Shown piece by piece: positions 15,063 to 22,671 of a stretch of DNA of 26,734 bases. Position 1 is the first letter of the stretch. Each line of letters opens with the position of its first letter. Both the position numbers and the translations under genes were made by a program. Under the pieces are notes generated by a model. The model did no database searches. It was not told the origin of the DNA and worked only from the letters and a program-made list of their open reading frames with translations. The DNA is from Chloroflexota bacterium. Lineage in GTDB: Bacteria > Chloroflexota > Anaerolineae > Promineifilales > Promineifilaceae. The stretch is from contig JAAEOP010000115.1 of NCBI GenBank assembly GCA_024223125.1, forward strand, positions 1-26,734. The letters are read 5' to 3'.

Positions 15063-18000
15063 CTACTGCCACATTTCTAACGCTTCACGCCACAGCTTGC
15101 TTTGGCTGCGGATTTGTTCTTGTTTACGTTCTACAAACACGGCCGTACTCACCAACGCCAATCCCACAGCCAATACCACTACCCAACGGCTGATATCCAA
15201 CACATTCACCAGCACAATGACCTGAGCCAGCACATTGAGTACACAAAAGAATATGCCAATAAAGAAGGGGATTTTTACGCGGCGCACGGCCGTCCAGCCA
15301 ATCAGCAATAAACTCTCTGCCATCAATAAGATGAAGTAAGGGAAACCATCCAGCCCGTTTAGTGATTGAATGAAGCTGGTGAGTAAAATGACGACGAGGC
15401 CAAACGCCTCCAAATAGGTCGCATAAAACGCTTGCTTACGTTGCCGTTCCAAAACAGCTACGCCCACCAGATACAATCCCAAAGGAATGGCAATCCATTG
15501 TGGCTGGCGGAAGCCCCAATCGAGCAGCAGCAATATCCAGGCAGACAGCAACAGCCCCACACCGCCATACCCTAATAAATGATGCTGCTGCCGCACGGCC
15601 GCAGTCAAATACAACAGTCCGGAAAAAATGAGCGTGACGGCCGTCCAACCCGGCTGCCAAAATATGAAAGTCAGGCTGACGACGGCCGCTATTGTTGTGA
15701 CTGCTGCGCCCATGTGGCGTAACGGCCGTTGCCACACAATCAACCGGGGCAGATAAGAAAGCAGCATCCCCAAAATGTACAAACCAAAGCCGATGCCACT
15801 GACGACGGCCACTTTTTTAGAAACAGGTAGCGGTAATGACAACAGAAAATAGCCGACGGCCAATATGCCAAAAAAGAGACTGGCATAATGCAGCCATTTT
15901 GCCCGCCATAGATGAGCCAGCAGCCCCAACAACAACGCATGACCCAACGCAATGATGACGGCCGTACCCCAATCCAACGAAGATACCACCTGCCACACAA
16001 TGACATCAAGAGCGGCGAAAAGGAGGAAGGGTTGCGCCCAGGAAGGTTTTATTAGGAGATTGGAGATTAGAGATTGGAGATTCGCCCGGTCACCCAATCT
16101 CCAATCTCCAATCCCTCTTTGCCACAAAACATACCCTACCATCGTTAACAACCACGTCAACGCCATAAAGGGGTAGGCCAGCAGGTAGACACCGCCACCG
16201 GAGGAGTTGATGGTGAAGTAGGAAGCCAAAGCGACATGGACGGCTAGTAGAGCGGGGTACAGCCACACCCAACTATTAAACATGATCGCCGATTCAAAGT
16301 AGAGCAGTGCGGCGGCCGCCAAAGCCACTGTGCGCGGCAGCGGCGTGCCCCACGATTGGCCGATCATCAGCACACTTAATGCGTAGGCGGCCAGGAAGAA
16401 AGGCATTTCCCACTCGGCGGGGTTGATGCGCCGTTTTTGTATCTTGCTGCCGGCAAAGGCAATCTCGCCTACAGCCAGGTAGATGATGAGCAGCGGCAGC
16501 CAAGTTAAGCCCAGCCAGGAAGAGGACACGGCCGTTAAACTCACCCCCAATCCATAACTTACCGTACCCAAAAACAGAGCCGGATACAGGAAATAGGCGG
16601 TGCGAAAAGCCCAGGCTGATACGCCATACAGTGCCGCGCCGGCCAATGTCACTTGCAATAAAAAGCGGCTGTCGTAAATGGACACGGCCGCACCCAAAGC
16701 CAACAAGCTCAACCCATACCCATAAATGTAAAAGGGCCAGGCAAAAGGAGACAGATGAGGTAACGGCCGTCGTCCGCCATCCAACAAACGCCCCAAACCC
16801 ACATAGAGGCAGGCCAACGCCATCAGCGCCACTGTGCCCCGCGCCCAGGTCAGCAACCCGTTATCGGCCATCACTAGCAGCGTCACAATGGGCAGCAGCC
16901 CATTTGCCAAATACAACCAGCCCGCCTGCCGGAATATCAACGCCGACACAAAATAGAGTCCAGCAATCATGCTCAACACCACAATGATCATCTGTACATC
17001 CATTGTCAAAATGGTGAGGAGGGGAGCGACGGCCGTTAACGCATACCCGGCGCTAAACATCGGCCAACCATACTCTCGGCGCGTCTGTTTCATCATTACA
17101 CCTAAGGTTACGTAGAGAACGGCCGTTAACGTTAACCCCAATCCCAGCCAGGCCATGTCAACCGAACGCCACAAAACGAGCCGCACCAGCCAGATGGGAA
17201 ACGCATAGGCGGCCAGAAACAGGAACCCAACCCGGAACAGACGTGAAATGAGATCATACGGCTTCTGCCACAAAATGAAGAACAGTTCCGCATAAGTGTA
17301 ATGCTGCCCGGTGTGGACCAGCCATTGGGAAACCAGGGCAATGAGAATGGCCGCGCCTAAGACGATGGTTGACACAAATTCATCTGGCCAGCCCCAAGCT
17401 ACGGCCAGGGAAAGCAGCCCATAACCGCCTAAATAGAGACCATGTGCATACCGCCGCAGTGATTTGTCTAGCCAAAACGCAGCTAGCAAAGTGAGGCTTG
17501 CCAATCCTAACCAGACGAGGCTGTATTCAGGTGCAGTCAACGGCCGTCCTAACGCCGCTTCCCCATGCGCTGCAAAAAACAACGTGACCGGCCAGAACAG
17601 GAGCCACGGAACCAGATACAACGGCCAGCGTGAGCGGTACAATCGGGCCGCCAAAATTAAAGTGATGACGCCGATGAGTTGGGTCAGGATTGTAGGTTCG
17701 GCCGATATCCAACTATACCCTTTCAAAATACCTACACTGTTAGTCAGCAGCAAACTCCAACCCCAAATAATCCCCGTCGCCGCCTGCATGGGTTGACGAT
17801 AGACCTGCTGCCAACCGCCCTCATTGGTCTGCGCCAGCAGACGAGCGGTAAGCAGACAGGCCATCGCCAACACTCCATAAGCTACTGGCATAGTGGTAGC
17901 AGGGAACGGAAGCAGTTCATAGGCTAACTGGAAGGTAGCTATGAACAGTGGAATGGCGACAAAACTTTCTAATTTGCGCTGGTAAACGGCCGATAATCCC

Positions 18001-19856
18001 CCCAAACAAACAACTGCCAGCAACAAAGTTCCCAACCACACACCGTCATCAGAGTTGAAAAAGGCGACTGCAAAGGCTGTCAGCAGCAGCGGGTACACGG
18101 CCGTATGCCAGGGCAGCCGGTACGTTTTGTCATATCGCGCCAACACCTGCCCCAGTCCAACAAAGATGAAGCCCAACCCGGCTAAAATAATCGCCAGCCT
18201 TTCGTCATACCATCGCGGCAGCCAGGCTAACCAGGCAATGCTGATCCAAAGGGGAATCAGCCCTGCCAGTGGCCATTGGTAAAAAGAGCGGGCTAACCAA
18301 CCGGGGAAATCTTTGTTGAGGGAATGGGAAATGATCGGGTAACGGCCGTTATGGTGTAAAACGGCCGACAACAAATACAGACCCATCACGCCGGCTAAGG
18401 TCATTAGAATGGGCACGGAAGTCCATACGCCTCGATCTATCACAGTTGCCGGTAGCAAACCGATGACGGATGCCCAGACCAAGATATGTGCCCAAATGGT
18501 TAGCCAGACGGCCGTGCCGTAGGGCAACTGTTTAATAATGAATTGTGGATTGTGAATTGTGGATTGTGAATGTTGAAGTGGGAGGGATAGGAGAAGGAAG
18601 ATAAGGGACAGGCCAGACCAGGCAACCATGAGCCAGCCGATGGGTTGCGTCATTTCCAGCAGGATGAAGATGCGATAGAAGGCCAGCGAATAGGGTAGGA
18701 TGAACAACCCCACGCCAACCAAAATGAGGCGTGATTCCCGGTGTAACCAGCCTAAACCACAGATGGTAACGGCCGCCAGCAGCAAACTCAACGTTCCGCC
18801 CCAATAAGCGTGATTCAACCCGTACAAACTACCAGAAATCGTAAACAGCAGCAGCAGAAAAGGGAGCCGTCCGGCCGCTCGACCCAATTCATGCCAGCGC
18901 TTATTCGTTCGCGGCACAACCCAGGCCAGGGGTAACATGAGCAGGGCAGATAGGGTTACGGCCGTGAATATCCAACCCAATGGCAGCCCTACCGCCAGCG
19001 CCGCCAGACTGCTGCTAAAGGCGAGCAATGTAATGTAGCCAAAAAATTCGATAGGATAACGCCAGGCTGTGAGGGTGTAAACGGCCGTACACACGATTGA
19101 AGTCAGCAGCCAATATCTGGCCGGATCAATCCGTCCCGCCAGGCCGGAAAATTGGTAAACGGCCGCAAAATCTACCGCCACCAACACCGCTCCAATACCT
19201 ACCAAAACGCCGCCGGCCTGGATTAGTTCCAGTTTGTGCCGCACCCACCAACCCGCTGCATAAAATGTTGTGGGAACGGCGGCAATAAAGCCTAATTGAG
19301 CTACCTTCGGAAACGCATCCCAAAAGCGCACTACCAAAATCGTTAGCGAGACGATGATCATAAACGCGCCCAAATAGAGCAGTCCGCGCAGCAGCAACCC
19401 GGAAACGGCCGCTTCTACCAATTTATCCCATAGACCGCTCCAATTGAGGGACGGCCGTTTGCGAAGTTTAGACGATGAGCGGGGAGGCGGTGGGGTGATA
19501 GAGGGTTCCGCAGTTGGTAATGTTTCTGTTTCTGGCAATGTTGCGGCCACTGGCGGCATCTCACCGCTCACTGAAAACTGCTCACTGAAAACTGAAGACT
19601 GCTCACCGCCCACCGGTTTTGGCTCAGCTTGTCGGGGTAACAACGTACCCAACAACGCCTCTCTCTGGCCCAAAACATCGTGGCGCAACTCCAGAAACTT
19701 TGCCAATTTCAATGTTTCATCATGTTCATCCAGCCAATTCAGCAAATAATCCAGATGGTGCAGCCGTTCCAGATCGGCGCGAGTATAGGTTGTTTCACAG
19801 CGGCCGCATTTCAGCTGCACTCTACTCGATTCGTAATCACAACTTGGACATTTCAT
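15063..19856 (-). CDS. Giant polytopic membrane protein with N-terminal zinc ribbon
   Basis: This is a 1597-residue protein of no family I can name, loosely reminiscent of DUF2157/DUF2339-type membrane proteins. Residues 1-25 form a zinc ribbon (C3-x2-C6, C17-x2-C20). A polar, proline-rich linker runs to about 140. The rest is almost entirely hydrophobic segments, by eye 40 or more. A motif such as LYGVSAWAFRTAYFLYPALF recurs about every 109 residues (near 16.95, 16.63 and 16.30 kb, with weaker copies on both sides), so internal duplication is likely. Three interspersed-repeat sequences are read through in frame. The ATG at 19856 overlaps the previous stop (ATGA) and has a GAGGTG ribosome site, so it is preferred over an upstream TTG. 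It is the last gene of the PspA-type operon. Confidence 0.85.
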   Translation of the reverse strand: MKCPSCDYESSRVQLKCGRCETTYTRADLERLHHLDYLLNWLDEHDETLKLAKFLELRHDVLGQREALLGTLLPRQAEPKPVGGEQSSVFSEQFSVSGEMPPVAATLPETETLPTAEPSITPPPPRSSSKLRKRPSLNWSGLWDKLVEAAVSGLLLRGLLYLGAFMIIVSLTILVVRFWDAFPKVAQLGFIAAVPTTFYAAGWWVRHKLELIQAGGVLVGIGAVLVAVDFAAVYQFSGLAGRIDPARYWLLTSIVCTAVYTLTAWRYPIEFFGYITLLAFSSSLAALAVGLPLGWIFTAVTLSALLMLPLAWVVPRTNKRWHELGRAAGRLPFLLLLFTISGSLYGLNHAYWGGTLSLLLAAVTICGLGWLHRESRLILVGVGLFILPYSLAFYRIFILLEMTQPIGWLMVAWSGLSLIFLLLSLPLQHSQSTIHNPQFIIKQLPYGTAVWLTIWAHILVWASVIGLLPATVIDRGVWTSVPILMTLAGVMGLYLLSAVLHHNGRYPIISHSLNKDFPGWLARSFYQWPLAGLIPLWISIAWLAWLPRWYDERLAIILAGLGFIFVGLGQVLARYDKTYRLPWHTAVYPLLLTAFAVAFFNSDDGVWLGTLLLAVVCLGGLSAVYQRKLESFVAIPLFIATFQLAYELLPFPATTMPVAYGVLAMACLLTARLLAQTNEGGWQQVYRQPMQAATGIIWGWSLLLTNSVGILKGYSWISAEPTILTQLIGVITLILAARLYRSRWPLYLVPWLLFWPVTLFFAAHGEAALGRPLTAPEYSLVWLGLASLTLLAAFWLDKSLRRYAHGLYLGGYGLLSLAVAWGWPDEFVSTIVLGAAILIALVSQWLVHTGQHYTYAELFFILWQKPYDLISRLFRVGFLFLAAYAFPIWLVRLVLWRSVDMAWLGLGLTLTAVLYVTLGVMMKQTRREYGWPMFSAGYALTAVAPLLTILTMDVQMIIVVLSMIAGLYFVSALIFRQAGWLYLANGLLPIVTLLVMADNGLLTWARGTVALMALACLYVGLGRLLDGGRRPLPHLSPFAWPFYIYGYGLSLLALGAAVSIYDSRFLLQVTLAGAALYGVSAWAFRTAYFLYPALFLGTVSYGLGVSLTAVSSSWLGLTWLPLLIIYLAVGEIAFAGSKIQKRRINPAEWEMPFFLAAYALSVLMIGQSWGTPLPRTVALAAAALLYFESAIMFNSWVWLYPALLAVHVALASYFTINSSGGGVYLLAYPFMALTWLLTMVGYVLWQRGIGDWRLGDRANLQSLISNLLIKPSWAQPFLLFAALDVIVWQVVSSLDWGTAVIIALGHALLLGLLAHLWRAKWLHYASLFFGILAVGYFLLSLPLPVSKKVAVVSGIGFGLYILGMLLSYLPRLIVWQRPLRHMGAAVTTIAAVVSLTFIFWQPGWTAVTLIFSGLLYLTAAVRQQHHLLGYGGVGLLLSAWILLLLDWGFRQPQWIAIPLGLYLVGVAVLERQRKQAFYATYLEAFGLVVILLTSFIQSLNGLDGFPYFILLMAESLLLIGWTAVRRVKIPFFIGIFFCVLNVLAQVIVLVNVLDISRWVVVLAVGLALVSTAVFVERKQEQIRSQSKLWREALEMWQ
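16049..16113. repeat. GATTGG-family repeat inserted in frame within the giant gene
   Basis: TTATTAGGAGATTGGA at 16049-16064, further GAGATT words to 16082, then a complementary CCAATCTCCAATCTCCAAT at 16095-16113. On the minus strand it is translated as GIGDWRLGDRANLQSLISN, a hydrophilic stretch unlike its surroundings. The first 16 bases recur exactly after livM. Confidence 0.75.
18537..18571. repeat. Tandem GAATTGTGGATT repeat in frame within the giant gene
   Basis: GAATTGTGGATTGT occurs twice in tandem here. It is translated on the minus strand as HSQSTIHNPQFIIK, again a polar insertion between hydrophobic segments. Confidence 0.65.
19562..19612. repeat. Tandem GCTCACTGAAAACTG repeat in frame within the giant gene
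   Basis: GCTCACTGAAAACTG occurs twice, followed by partial units. On the minus strand it is translated as GEQSSVFSEQFSVSGE, in the polar linker between the zinc ribbon and the first membrane segment. Strings of this kind are common intergenic repeats elsewhere. Confidence 0.65.
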
Positions 19857-20134
19857 GAGACACCTCGTTGGACTTGCAGTTTGCCCCAAATAGAAACGGT
19901 TAGGATGAGACCGATGACGGCCGTAATCAAACTCAAACCGCTAAATCCGAACCCAATATTCTTAAACGAGAGGAGGGCTGCGGCCGTGATCAGCAGCAAC
20001 ATCAACCAGATTGCATGCCATAAAACCATCATAATTACCTGTAAAAATGAGACAATAGCGTCCAGTCTGGGAACCAATTTCACGCTAACAAACAGCCCCG
20101 CTACTACCGCAATTAAAATCACAAACATATCCAT
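19853..20134 (-). CDS. Small membrane protein of the PspA-type operon
   Basis: A 93-residue hydrophobic protein with three probable membrane helices (about 3-20, 33-55 and 65-85) and a short basic tail. I do not recognise a family. The GGAGG ribosome site is seven bases from ATG 20134, which overlaps the stop of the PspA-like gene as TGATG. A GTG three bases upstream is less well spaced. Its own stop overlaps the giant gene start as ATGA. This tight coupling suggests all three products work together, for instance as a membrane anchor or adaptor for the PspA-like protein. That role is inference from position only. Confidence 0.75.
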   Translation of the reverse strand: MDMFVILIAVVAGLFVSVKLVPRLDAIVSFLQVIMMVLWHAIWLMLLLITAAALLSFKNIGFGFSGLSLITAVIGLILTVSIWGKLQVQRGVS

Positions 20135-20814
20135 CACAAATCCTCCACTTGTTCTTTTAGCCGCGCCAGTTCAGCTTCTACTATCCAGTTCAAACCGATG
20201 TGGTTCCCGGTCTCCGCGGTCAAGTTTACGGCCGCAGGTGGATTCAACCACAACACATTTTCAACATCCTCATCTAGCAGAGAAGCTCGCGCCTCCATCT
20301 GGTCAGTTTCTGTTTCCGCCAGATCAATACTTTGATCGAGATCCACCAGATCACGAAACAATTTGTGCAGCGCCTTGTTAAGCTCTACCTGGGATTCGGC
20401 GCTGCTGTAACGAGCCAATAAGGCTTCTCGCCGGGCAACATACGTTTTGATGTGCGTAACCATCCGCTGTTCTACCAGCAGCAGCCGCTGCGTTTCCTGG
20501 TCTAATTCGCTCATTTGGGACTGGATCGTTTGCTGTTCAATGGCTGCTATCTGTCGCTGCTGCAACCGTCGTCGCCCCAAATCTTCACGGCCGTTTGCCA
20601 GATCTGTTCGGGCTTGTTTTTCTAATGTATCCATGGTTGCCGCCAGCATGACCGTTTTTTCCGTAAGTTGTTGTCGCGCCTTTTCAATATCGGCTAGCAA
20701 ACGACGTACTTTCACCAGCATCTCTCGCTGCCGTTCATCTGTATAGGCTGCGCTTTGCCGCGGATCTGCGGCCGGTTTCAGCAACGTCTGGAAACAAGAT
20801 TTCAGAAAAGACAT
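20134..20814 (-). CDS. PspA/IM30-like coiled-coil protein
   Basis: A 226-residue, almost wholly helical protein resembling the PspA/Vipp1 (ESCRT-III-like) family, which binds and remodels stressed membranes. The N-terminus MSFLKSCFQTLL could be the amphipathic helix. Residues 20-165 are a long charged coiled coil, including ARTDLANGREDLGRRRLQQR, which is close to the PspA segment where an A-x-G-R-E-D-L pattern is common. It ends in a short acidic region. ATG 20814 has a GAGGG ribosome site six bases away. A TTG at 20829 is less likely. The assignment is from pattern memory: length and helix layout fit, but a structure or profile search would settle it. It overlaps the small membrane-protein gene by one base. 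Confidence 0.72.
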   Translation of the reverse strand: MSFLKSCFQTLLKPAADPRQSAAYTDERQREMLVKVRRLLADIEKARQQLTEKTVMLAATMDTLEKQARTDLANGREDLGRRRLQQRQIAAIEQQTIQSQMSELDQETQRLLLVEQRMVTHIKTYVARREALLARYSSAESQVELNKALHKLFRDLVDLDQSIDLAETETDQMEARASLLDEDVENVLWLNPPAAVNLTAETGNHIGLNWIVEAELARLKEQVEDL

Positions 20815-20829
20815 CTTATCCCTCGCCAA

Positions 20830-21417
20830 TTATGTGGCTGACTGAAAAGTTTCTTCCAGCGCATGCCAGCGTTCTCTTTGAATGCGCCAGTAATAAGTTC
20901 CCAAACCGCCGACGGCCGCCATCGTGATCAGGCGCATGATCAGGGTTTCTAACACCGGCCCCGCGGTAATTAACTGAGGGGTTGCCACTACACAAACTGC
21001 CAGATATGCCAGCAAGGTGATTACGGTGTAAATGGCCGTCAGCGTCTGTGGAAAGACAAAGGCAAAGGCCAGCAGCAGCGGATAGTAAAAAATGAAGAGG
21101 TAATTATCAATACCGTGCTGCCCTGGCCCGGCAAAGACAATGACGGATACCATGAGAGTGTCAATGAAACTCAGACCTAGCAGGAGCGAACGGTTGATTG
21201 GCTTTTCCATCAGGTAACGGCCGTGTACAAAAAAGTTGATGCTGACGATAGCACCCAATAACAATATCGCTACAGAGAGCTGCGCGGTGTTGGTTGAAAT
21301 CCACAGCGCATAAATGATACCGGCCGCAATCACAAACCAACGCGCCCAAATGATGACTACCTGACCAAAGAAAATATCTTCAACTGCTTCTTGTTTTCGA
21401 TTAGGATACGTGTTCAT
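20830..21417 (-). CDS. Receptor-like six-helix membrane protein, copy B
   Basis: A 195-residue membrane protein with about six hydrophobic segments, resembling the sensor half of a histidine kinase with no kinase attached. After a short polar N-terminus comes FGQVVIIWARWFVIAAG, which parallels YGQSVIVAARWILVVTG in its upstream neighbour. Both end just after the last helix in a basic, coil-like tail (YYWRIQRERWHALEETF). ATG 21417 is six bases from AGGAGG, while ATG 21423 abuts it, so 21417 is chosen. The frame overlaps the upstream gene by 17 bp. The gene ends 16 bp before the PspA-like start. It may sense the membrane state for the operon, which is inference. Confidence 0.75.
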   Translation of the reverse strand: MNTYPNRKQEAVEDIFFGQVVIIWARWFVIAAGIIYALWISTNTAQLSVAILLLGAIVSINFFVHGRYLMEKPINRSLLLGLSFIDTLMVSVIVFAGPGQHGIDNYLFIFYYPLLLAFAFVFPQTLTAIYTVITLLAYLAVCVVATPQLITAGPVLETLIMRLITMAAVGGLGTYYWRIQRERWHALEETFQSAT

Positions 21418-22114
21418 TATCATCCTCCTGTCCATTTGTTTTAGGGGCATGGATGTGTCCCCGCCGAATTTCGGCTAATAATCTTTCGTGTGCTTTCTGG
21501 GCTGTCGACCGCCGGTTGCGCTCGATGTGCCAATAAAGATTGCTGCAAAAAGCAATGGCCACCATCATCAATATCCGGGATAGCAGCGCCGGGAAATTGT
21601 CAGCCATAACCGCGCCTGTTCCCAGACAAAGAAGGAAATATAGGGAAGCGGCCGACCCAACAAAACCGATGGTTACGGCCGTTTCAAAAGCCACTGAAAT
21701 AGCTAAAATTGCCGGGAAGTAAAAAACATAGGTGTTAGATGCAAAACCGCCGTTTAACCAGATCAGCAGGGTAATCACCACAAAATCAACTATGCTGGCA
21801 GCATAAACAACCGGCGCTAACGCTTTTTGACCCATCAAAATCTGCGTCTGTAAATAGAAATTCATCAGGGCCAACATAATAATTGTCATCACCTGAATCC
21901 GTAGATTGTTTAAGGGATCGGGATTCCACAGAATCAGAAACAGGCCAGTGACCACCAAAATCCAACGGGCGGCCACAATGACCGATTGACCGTAGGCTAA
22001 TTCAGATGATTCCCTAAAATACTTGCCGAACGGTGGTTTTGGCTTCTTCACTTTTGCGCCCCCAGATTTTCCTTGCGGCGCCTTTCTTGTAGGATAAGAG
22101 TGTGTTTGAGACAT
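21401..22114 (-). CDS. Receptor-like six-helix membrane protein, copy A
   Basis: A 237-residue paralogue of the next gene. Residues 1-42 are basic and disordered (KSGGAKVKKPKPPFGKYF). Then come YGQSVIVAARWILVVTG and about six hydrophobic segments. A polar, charged tail (YWHIERNRRSTAQKAHERLL) looks like the linker that would lead into a histidine-kinase dimerisation helix, but no such domain follows. The ATG has an AGGGG ribosome site. It is the first gene of the five-gene operon. A TATAAT-like -10 lies just upstream on the minus strand, but I see no matching -35. The tandem pair probably arose by duplication and could form a heterodimer. Confidence 0.75.
   Translation of the reverse strand: MSQTHSYPTRKAPQGKSGGAKVKKPKPPFGKYFRESSELAYGQSVIVAARWILVVTGLFLILWNPDPLNNLRIQVMTIIMLALMNFYLQTQILMGQKALAPVVYAASIVDFVVITLLIWLNGGFASNTYVFYFPAILAISVAFETAVTIGFVGSAASLYFLLCLGTGAVMADNFPALLSRILMMVAIAFCSNLYWHIERNRRSTAQKAHERLLAEIRRGHIHAPKTNGQEDDNEHVS
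21424..21429 (-). promoter_or_regulatory. Ribosome binding site that decides the start of copy B
   Basis: AGGAGG on the minus strand touches ATG 21423 directly and is six bases from ATG 21417. The second ATG is therefore the functional start. The site lies inside the 3' end of the upstream gene, as expected for coupled translation. Confidence 0.7.
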
Positions 22115-22264
22115 ATATCATTCCCCTATTCATTATATTTGTTCATTCGTTATATTCTTGATTTGTAGAGCTAACTTCTACCAGAATGAACTGTGTCTTT
22201 ATAATTGTTAGCGAAAATGGCTGTTACCGATGAACCATCATGTCAGCAATATACGCTTTTCAGA

Positions 22265-22313
22265 GCTTAAACTAAACAGGGAGACGCTTAAATTCGCTCA
22301 AGCAACGCTTAAA
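22265..22313 (+). promoter_or_regulatory. Candidate operator: three GCTTAAA repeats in exact 21-bp phase
   Basis: GCTTAAA starts at 22265, 22286 and 22307, so all three lie on the same helix face. The last two extend to ACGCTTAAAT. The sequence closely matches the region 2998-3027 upstream of the SARP-like regulator. TACTAT follows at 22328 on the plus strand, giving a plausible activator-dependent promoter pointing right. The site also lies 151-199 bp upstream of the PspA-type operon start. Confidence 0.5.
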
Positions 22314-22455
22314 TGAGGAAATGAGAATACTATTTTCAGTCTGCAGGGGTGGGTTATCTATATGCGTATTATGCGGCCGTATGTGCGAATAGGACTGCCA
22401 AAACGGCCGTCTTTTGTGTCCAATGCAACTATGTCAGACACACACTTGTTGAACC

Positions 22456-22484
22456 GGGAGGAGTTGCAAATGGCCGCAGCTTGA
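22456..22484 (+). promoter_or_regulatory. Orphan ribosome site and start codon with a four-codon frame
   Basis: GGGAGGAG (22456-22463) sits six bases before ATG 22470, an excellent translation start, but the frame is only Met-Ala-Ala-Ala-stop. This looks like the 5' stump of a gene lost to insertion or deletion, or else a leader peptide. The hairpin-rich sequence starts immediately after it. Confidence 0.45.
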
Positions 22485-22514
22485 CCTGGTTAGGCCAATT
22501 CCAGAAAATAATGA

Positions 22515-22591
22515 TCCCGAATTGATGCCATTTCGGGAATTGGCTGGAGGCTTTTTCAAAACGGGTAGGATCATTTAATTTTTGAAAAAGC
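22515..22591. repeat. Two hairpins downstream of the PBP gene
   Basis: TCCCGAA/TTCGGGA (22515-22521 and 22532-22538) and GCTTTTTCAAAA/TTTTGAAAAAGC (22550-22561 and 22580-22591). They lie past the end of the minus-strand PBP gene and could terminate it, although no T-run follows the stems. They look like part of an interspersed element. Confidence 0.5.
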
Positions 22592-22671
22592 TTTAGGTTT
22601 TGGTCAACAAATAAGCCTGAAATTGAAATGGGCTTCATATGGACCAGTCAGTTAGCGAATACGATCTCTCA

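Larger units (their letters stand above)
22115..22671. other. 557-bp region without a convincing gene
   Basis: It holds the promoter of the minus-strand PspA-type operon, the 21-bp phased GCTTAAA repeats (22265-22313), and a plus-strand TACTAT at 22328 exactly 21 bp after the last repeat. A plus-strand frame 22362-22484 (40 codons, MRIMRPYVRIGLPKR onward) and a strong ribosome site before ATG 22470 end at the same TGA. From about 22485 the sequence is rich in hairpins and looks like an interspersed element. A 69-codon minus-strand frame at 22429-22638 has no recognisable product. Confidence 0.6.

Noticed and set aside
19857..19889. Upstream TTG start for the giant membrane protein
   Set aside because: ATG 19856 overlaps the previous stop as ATGA, has its own GAGGTG site, and places the zinc ribbon at the very N-terminus.
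19680..20381. A 233-codon plus-strand open frame
   Set aside because: It is antisense to the end of the PspA-like gene, the small membrane-protein gene and the start of the giant gene. Those are supported by overlapping stop/start codons and ribosome sites, and this frame shows no recognisable domain.
22429..22638. A 69-codon minus-strand frame downstream of the PBP gene
   Set aside because: It spans hairpin arms of a likely interspersed element, has no ribosome site and no recognised motif.
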